Assembly: GCF_014203355.1 (NCBI RefSeq)
Contig: NZ_JACHIR010000001.1
Span: 3,040,038-3,104,037 of the forward strand
Source: Kutzneria kofuensis
GTDB taxonomy: Bacteria > Actinomycetota > Actinomycetes > Mycobacteriales > Pseudonocardiaceae
Length of the DNA: 64,000 nucleotides
Direction of reading: 5' to 3'
Shown here one piece after another: positions 59,908 through 64,000 of this stretch. A program made the position numbers and the translations under genes. Position 1 is the stretch's first letter. Every line of letters begins with the position of its first letter. A model generated the notes under the pieces. The model was not told the DNA's origin and made no database searches. It worked only from the letters and a program-made list of their open reading frames with translations.

Positions 59908-60882
59908 ATGTCACGCATCGTTCGCGCCCTGGTTCCGCTGACGGCCGGCGCCATGCTGGCCGCGGGTACGGCAGTTCCGGCGCAGGCCGCGCCACAGGCG
60001 GTCGGTGACGTCCAGCTCGTCACCGGCGCCGGTTGGCGGGACCTGCACCACACCATCCGCTACGCCGACGGCAACTGGCAGCGGTGGGGCTCGTTCGCCA
60101 GCTACAACGACGAGAACCAGCAGCTGGCGTCGGTAGTGATCAACGGTGTCGAGCACGTCGTCTCGTACGGCACCTACGTGCACATGCCCCCGCAGTCCAC
60201 GTATGACCACGTCATGCGGGACGCGGCCGGCAACTGGTCCGAGGGCACGTTGCCGACCGGGATGGACGGCTCCGCGGAGGCCGTCGCGAACCTGAACGGC
60301 CACCTCGCGTTGGTGCGTAAGGTGGGCGACGGCCTCAAGCTGTCCGTCCAGCAGGACGACAACACGTGGTCGGCGGTGGAGACCGTGCCCACCACCGACG
60401 GGATCGGCAGCTTCTCCGTCACCGCCAACGGGGACGTGCTGCGGGTCGTGGTGTCCACTTCGGACGGAACGCGGATCGGCGACTACGAGCGGGCCGCCAA
60501 CGGCACGTGGGCGCAGCCCAGCTGGGTTCCGTTCAACGGCGGCACTGCGACGCAGGTTGCGGTCGCGCAGGTCGGCACGGACCTACAGGTGGCCGCGGTG
60601 GCGCACAACGGGGACCGGTCCGAGGTGTGGCACGGCATCCGCCACGCCAACGGCTCCTGGGACCAGTTCGGCTACGTCGAGGGTGCGGCCGGCGACATCC
60701 CGGCGGTCAAGCAGATCGCCGTGACGAACTCGCGTGGCACGCTGCAGCTCGTCGCCTCGACCACGGACGGCGGGCTGTTCCACACGATCCGGTTCGCCAA
60801 CCGCACCTGGCAGCGCTTCGGCGACGTCAAGGCCGCGGCCGGCCCGACGTCGGTCGGCGAGATCTCGCTGGCCGGGGAGTGA
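59908..60882 (+). CDS. Secreted six-repeat propeller-like protein, array member 6
   Basis: 324 aa, ATG 59908 with GGGGAGGGG upstream. Signal peptide MSRIVRALVPLTAGAMLAAG, cut near AQAAP. Repeats LHHTIRYADGNWQRWG, YDHVMRDAAGNWSEG, VQQDDNTWSAVETV, GDYERAANGTWAQ, VWHGIRHANGSWDQFG and LFHTIRFANRTWQRFG. Diverged from the rest at the end (AAGPTSVGEISLAG). Last of the array; converges on the DUF2332 gene with only two bases between stops. Confidence 0.73.
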   Translation: MSRIVRALVPLTAGAMLAAGTAVPAQAAPQAVGDVQLVTGAGWRDLHHTIRYADGNWQRWGSFASYNDENQQLASVVINGVEHVVSYGTYVHMPPQSTYDHVMRDAAGNWSEGTLPTGMDGSAEAVANLNGHLALVRKVGDGLKLSVQQDDNTWSAVETVPTTDGIGSFSVTANGDVLRVVVSTSDGTRIGDYERAANGTWAQPSWVPFNGGTATQVAVAQVGTDLQVAAVAHNGDRSEVWHGIRHANGSWDQFGYVEGAAGDIPAVKQIAVTNSRGTLQLVASTTDGGLFHTIRFANRTWQRFGDVKAAAGPTSVGEISLAGE

Positions 60883-61947
60883 CTAGCCCCAGGGCCGTTC
60901 CTCCCAGGTGAACGGCAGGCCGTGGCCCCGGCCATGGCCCAGCCGCAGCGACAGGCCCGCGGGCCACAGCTTCAGCAGCAGCTCGAAGTTCCCGTGGGCC
61001 CGCCGCGGCTCGTAGACGAGGAGCGCTAGCGGGGCGCTCCCGGTGGCGCGGGCCGCCGCCCCGGCAAGGGCGGCGCGCCCGCGTTCGCGTTCGGCGGGGG
61101 ACGCGTACTGCCACATCACCGAGTGCCACACGACCGTCAGCACACCTTCGGGCAGTTCGGCCAGCTGCCGCTCCAGCCACTCGGCCCCGGGTGCCCGCTC
61201 GACCTGGACCGGATCGCTCTGGGCGAGGCGCATCGCCGCCCGCAGCCGTTCCAGCCGCTGTGTCATGTCCGCCCAGACGAACGAGGCGAGGTGCAGCTGC
61301 CCCGCCTTCGTCGACACGTCGACCGGGTTCACGTCGCAGCCGGCCCGGCTGTGCAGCACCAGCGGCCGGCTCAGGTCCGCCGGCGGCAGCCCCGTCCACT
61401 CCGGGTCCAGCTGCAGCTCGCTGTCGGGGTCGCCGAGCACGGTGCCGTCGGCCAGCCGGTAGGCGACCTTGTGCGGCCGCAGGTTCAGGCCGCCGCTGGC
61501 GCCGACCTCCAGCAGCCGCACCGGCAGCCCGCCGACCCGCTCCGACGCCACCAGCAGCCCGCCGTACAGCGGCCCGCTGCGGCCGGGCTCGTTGGTCTGC
61601 ACGGCGTTCGCGCGCACCAGCTGGCGCACCTCGACCTCGTGCTCCTTCAACGTCGCCTCGGCGGCCGGCCACAGCGTCGCCAGCCGGGGCTCGCCGCCCA
61701 CGCTCGGGTAGTGCGTGGCCAGTTCCGGGGCGCGGCCGTCGAGCACGACGTGGTGCAGCGCGGCGGCGAAGCGCAGCCCCGGCACGGTGCCCGGACGGTC
61801 CCGTTCCGAGCCGGCCATCGCGCGACCGGTGATGCCGCCCGCGTCCAGGTCGTCGGCGGCGGAGTTCAGCAGTGTGTAGGTCAGGGGGCTGCCGATGCGG
61901 CAGGAGGCCGAGATGTCGCGGAACAGCTTCGCCAGCACACCGTGCAC
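60883..61947 (-). CDS. DUF2332 family protein, second copy
   Basis: 354 aa, GTG 61947. DUF2332: LFRDISASCRIGSPLTYTLLNSAADD, LLEVGASGGLNLRPHK (SAM-like glycine loop), VVWHSVMWQY, and FELLLKLWPAGLSLRLGHG. The loop resembles methyltransferase motif I but no substrate is known. About 25% alike to the protein at 51275 by eye, so an old paralog. Divergent from the phosphoesterase gene at 61974. Confidence 0.82.
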   Translation of the reverse strand: MHGVLAKLFRDISASCRIGSPLTYTLLNSAADDLDAGGITGRAMAGSERDRPGTVPGLRFAAALHHVVLDGRAPELATHYPSVGGEPRLATLWPAAEATLKEHEVEVRQLVRANAVQTNEPGRSGPLYGGLLVASERVGGLPVRLLEVGASGGLNLRPHKVAYRLADGTVLGDPDSELQLDPEWTGLPPADLSRPLVLHSRAGCDVNPVDVSTKAGQLHLASFVWADMTQRLERLRAAMRLAQSDPVQVERAPGAEWLERQLAELPEGVLTVVWHSVMWQYASPAERERGRAALAGAAARATGSAPLALLVYEPRRAHGNFELLLKLWPAGLSLRLGHGRGHGLPFTWEERPWG

Positions 61948-61973
61948 GCTAGCCGCTCGTACGCTTGGCGGTC

Positions 61974-62639
61974 ATGGCCAAACTGCTCGCTGTATCCGAC
62001 GAGGTCGTCGAGAAGCTGTGGACCGACCAGGTCCGGCGGCTCGACGTCGACCTCGTGCTCGGCGCGGGCGACCTGCCGTTCGACTATCTGGAGTACCTGG
62101 CGAGCGCGCTGGACCGGCCGTGCGTGTTCGTGCCCGGCAATCACGACCCGGACCTCGGCGGCTACACGAACGTGCGCGGGCTGTGGACCCGGGCCGGCAT
62201 GCCGGCGGACTGGCCGGGGCCGGCCGGCGGGGTGAACGTGGACGGGGCCGTGGTCGACGTGGCCGGGCTGCGGATCGCCGGCCTGGGCGGCTCGGTCCGC
62301 TACCGCGGCGGCCCCAACCAGTGGACCGAGCGGCAGCAGGCGCGGCGGGCCCGGCGGATGGCCCGGCTGGCGGGCTGGCGCCGGCTGCGGGACGGTCGCG
62401 GCGTGGACGTGCTCCTGACGCACTCGCCGCCGGCCGGCTGCGGCGACCTGCCGGACGACCCGCCGCACCGGGGCTTCGCCTGCCTGCACGACACCGTGCG
62501 GCGGCTGCGGCCGAAGTTGCTGCTGCACGGCCACATCCACCCGCACGGCGCCGCGACGCCGGACCGGCGGCTCGGCGACACGCGGGTGGTCAACGTGGTC
62601 GGCTACCAGGTGTTCGAGGTGGTGCCCGATGGCCCGTGA
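61974..62639 (+). CDS. Metallophosphoesterase-like protein
   Basis: 221 aa, ATG 61974. Calcineurin-like motifs: LGAGDLPFDYLEYL (GD), FVPGNHDPDLGG (GNHD), LLTHSPPAGCGD and LLHGHIHPHG (GHxH). The usual first D-x-H reads SDE (LLAVSDEVVEKL), so metal site 1 is incomplete. Predicted phosphodiesterase or phosphatase, substrate unknown. Its end overlaps the ParB-like gene by 11 bases. Confidence 0.85.
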   Translation: MAKLLAVSDEVVEKLWTDQVRRLDVDLVLGAGDLPFDYLEYLASALDRPCVFVPGNHDPDLGGYTNVRGLWTRAGMPADWPGPAGGVNVDGAVVDVAGLRIAGLGGSVRYRGGPNQWTERQQARRARRMARLAGWRRLRDGRGVDVLLTHSPPAGCGDLPDDPPHRGFACLHDTVRRLRPKLLLHGHIHPHGAATPDRRLGDTRVVNVVGYQVFEVVPDGP

Positions 62640-63477
62640 CACCGGATTTCCCCGCGCCGACGCGGAGAACGACTTCCTGCGGGCCCGGCGCGGGCAGGTG
62701 CTGTCCCGCCTGGCGGCGTGGCTGCGGCGGGAACCCGACGACGTCAACATCATGCTGCCCTACGGCGAGGTCGTCGACGCCCTCGGCTATCTCGGTGAGC
62801 GGCGGCTGGGGATGCGGGTGATCCCGCTGGACTCGATCGTCGGCAGCGTGGACCGCACCCGCGACTTCGACCGCCGGTTCCGGCCGACCTCGGCGCGGGT
62901 GCGGGAGCGCTGGGAACGGCTGGCGCTGGCCCAGCGGCGCGGCGAGGCGGTGCCGCCGATCGAGGTGTACCGGGTCGGCGAGCTGCATTTCGTGCAGGAC
63001 GGGCATCACCGGGTGTCGGTGGCGCACGCCCTCGGGCTGGACGTGATCGAGGCGTACGTGACGGAAGTGCGCACCCGGTTGTCGGCGCACGGAATTCGCT
63101 ATCGCGGCGATCTGATCGTGAAGGACCACCGGCGATTGTTCCTGGAACGCGTTCCACTGGCCGGCGCGGCCCGCGCGGCGATAGTCGTCGGTGATCCGCT
63201 CGACTACGCGCGGCTCGGCGAACACGTCGAGGCATGGGGATTCCGGCTGATGCAGGACGAGAACACATTCCTCGACCGTTCGGTGATAGCTCGGCGCTGG
63301 TATGCCGAGGAGTACCTGCCGGTTGTCGCCATGCTCCGCGCCGCCGACCTGCTCGACGGCCGCACCGAGACGGAGACCTACCTGCGGGTGGCCGGCGAGC
63401 GGTATCGGCTCATGCGCACCCACCGCTGGGACGACGACGTGATCGCCGCCCTCCGGTCAGCGCGAGACCTCGGGTAG
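62629..63477 (+). CDS. ParB-like nuclease-fold domain protein
   Basis: 282 aa, ATG 62629 within the phosphoesterase end. A ParB/Srx-like core: VIPLDSIVGSVDRTRDFDRR, PPIEVYRVGELHFVQDGHHR and VSVAHALGLDVIEAYVTEV, where QDGHHR stands for the ParB GERR-type box. No HTH. Probably a CTP/ATP-binding or nuclease-like enzyme rather than a partition protein. Coupled to the phosphoesterase; 3' end overlaps the convergent last gene. Confidence 0.75.
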   Translation: MARDTGFPRADAENDFLRARRGQVLSRLAAWLRREPDDVNIMLPYGEVVDALGYLGERRLGMRVIPLDSIVGSVDRTRDFDRRFRPTSARVRERWERLALAQRRGEAVPPIEVYRVGELHFVQDGHHRVSVAHALGLDVIEAYVTEVRTRLSAHGIRYRGDLIVKDHRRLFLERVPLAGAARAAIVVGDPLDYARLGEHVEAWGFRLMQDENTFLDRSVIARRWYAEEYLPVVAMLRAADLLDGRTETETYLRVAGERYRLMRTHRWDDDVIAALRSARDLG

Positions 63478-64000
63478 CGGGCGGACGTGGTCCATCACCC
63501 GATCCGCGTAGTTGTCGAGCAGCCGCGTGCCCACCTGCTGCGAGTAGCCGAGCAGCGCCGCCCACAGCAGCAGCGCCGCCTGCGACGTGATGCAGGTCAG
63601 GCCCTCGGCGACGCCGGCGCTGAGCGCGAGCACGCCGATCACCGCGAACGCGGCGCCGAGCAGCACCTTGATGGCGGCCTGGTAGCCGATCAGCACGTAC
63701 GGGGACAGGCTCGGCCTTCGTCGCAGCAGTAGGACAACGGCCGCGACCATCGCCCCGAACGCCCCGAGCAGCTGCACCAGCCAGACGTCCAGTGGCCCCG
63801 GCGTCTTCGCGCCGGCGGCGCAGGCCTGGATGTGCTCGTTCGACGGCAGGTGGGCGCACATCGGCAGGAACTCCGGCCGCAGCAGGCCGACAATGCCCAG
63901 CGCGGTGTTGACCACGAACAACAGCACTGCCGCCGCGACCATCTTGTTCCGCAAAGCCCGCGCCGCCGCGTGGGCGTCGTCGGAGGCGTCGAACGCCGCC
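63457..64000 (-). CDS. Membrane protein, 5' end outside window
   Basis: The frame stays open to the right edge (reading AFDASDDAHAAARALRNKMV before the first helix), so the true start is beyond base 64000. Four hydrophobic segments: VAAAVLLFVVNTALGIVGLL, WLVQLLGAFGAMVAAVVLLL, LLGAAFAVIGVLALSAGVAE and a short one around QAALLLWAALLGYSQQ. A Cys-bearing loop (PMCAHLPSNEHIQACAAG) lies between helices 1 and 2. Family not recognised. Confidence 0.65.
   Translation of the reverse strand, partial: AAFDASDDAHAAARALRNKMVAAAVLLFVVNTALGIVGLLRPEFLPMCAHLPSNEHIQACAAGAKTPGPLDVWLVQLLGAFGAMVAAVVLLLRRRPSLSPYVLIGYQAAIKVLLGAAFAVIGVLALSAGVAEGLTCITSQAALLLWAALLGYSQQVGTRLLDNYADRVMDHVRPLPEVSR

Noticed and set aside
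54458-60882. Array as GH or sialidase enzymes
   Set aside because: No Asp boxes of sialidases (S-x-D-x-G-x-T-W) in regular positions and no candidate catalytic residues shared by all six.
1-64000. tRNA, rRNA, phage or plasmid origin signals
   Set aside because: None seen on either strand while reading; coding density leaves few gaps that could hold them.

Overview
The window is very GC-rich with dense, often overlapping genes, GTG starts, and actinobacterial families throughout (AdnA/AdnB, MoeZ, DUF3107, DUF3152, DUF2332, NnaR). It is a chromosomal segment of a high-GC actinobacterium. Gene content and the order of the conserved genes fit the Pseudonocardiales (a Kutzneria-, Saccharothrix- or Lentzea-like organism is a guess). 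I see no rRNA, tRNA, transposase, phage gene or CRISPR array.

A conserved backbone runs through the middle in the order known from the Mycobacterium tuberculosis Rv3199c-Rv3212 neighbourhood (recalled, not searched): nudC, K+ channel with TrkA-N domain, adnB, adnA, a LipV-type hydrolase, an alkyltransferase-like protein, a TIGR02569-type phosphotransferase, moeZ, a DUF3152 protease-like protein, TetR, DUF3107, a ferritin-fold protein, a DEAD-box RNA helicase and a PQQ-like membrane protein. Accessory blocks interrupt it: a YVTN propeller plus CdaR-type regulator inside adnAB; a VOC protein plus three secreted GH18 chitinases with DasR-type operators; a PaiB/GNAT/pirin block with the nirB-nirD-nnaR-cbiX nitrite-assimilation operon; and an AurF/hydrolase/AurF operon divergent from a TetR gene.

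Layout: 1-8560, a truncated DUF2207-like protein, an M1 peptidase, a complementary M16 peptidase pair coupled to nudC, and a secreted M14 carboxypeptidase. 8684-19994, channel, DoxX, hypothetical, and adnB/adnA split by two opposite-strand genes. 20172-24294, VOC and chitinases. 24398-37634, hydrolase, ATL, PaiB, GNAT, pirin, nitrite operon, phosphotransferase, moeZ, DUF3152, hydrolase, TetR. 37715-41767, AurF locus, DUF4873, DUF3107. 42038-53045, ferritin-fold, helicase, PQQ-like, hydrolase, RecB-like nuclease, MarC, PHP, PH-domain, Nudix, DUF2332, MaoC. 53105-54318, corA with a possible leader ORF and a tiny membrane protein. 54458-60882, six consecutive paralogous secreted proteins with six propeller-like repeats each. 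60883-64000, DUF2332, phosphoesterase, ParB-like protein and a membrane protein running off the right edge.

The two least explained items are the six-gene secreted propeller array and a family of structured intergenic repeats (copies near 20030, 37640, 41880-42027 and 49717-49866). The two full repeat copies form long hairpins whose stems differ by compensatory changes.
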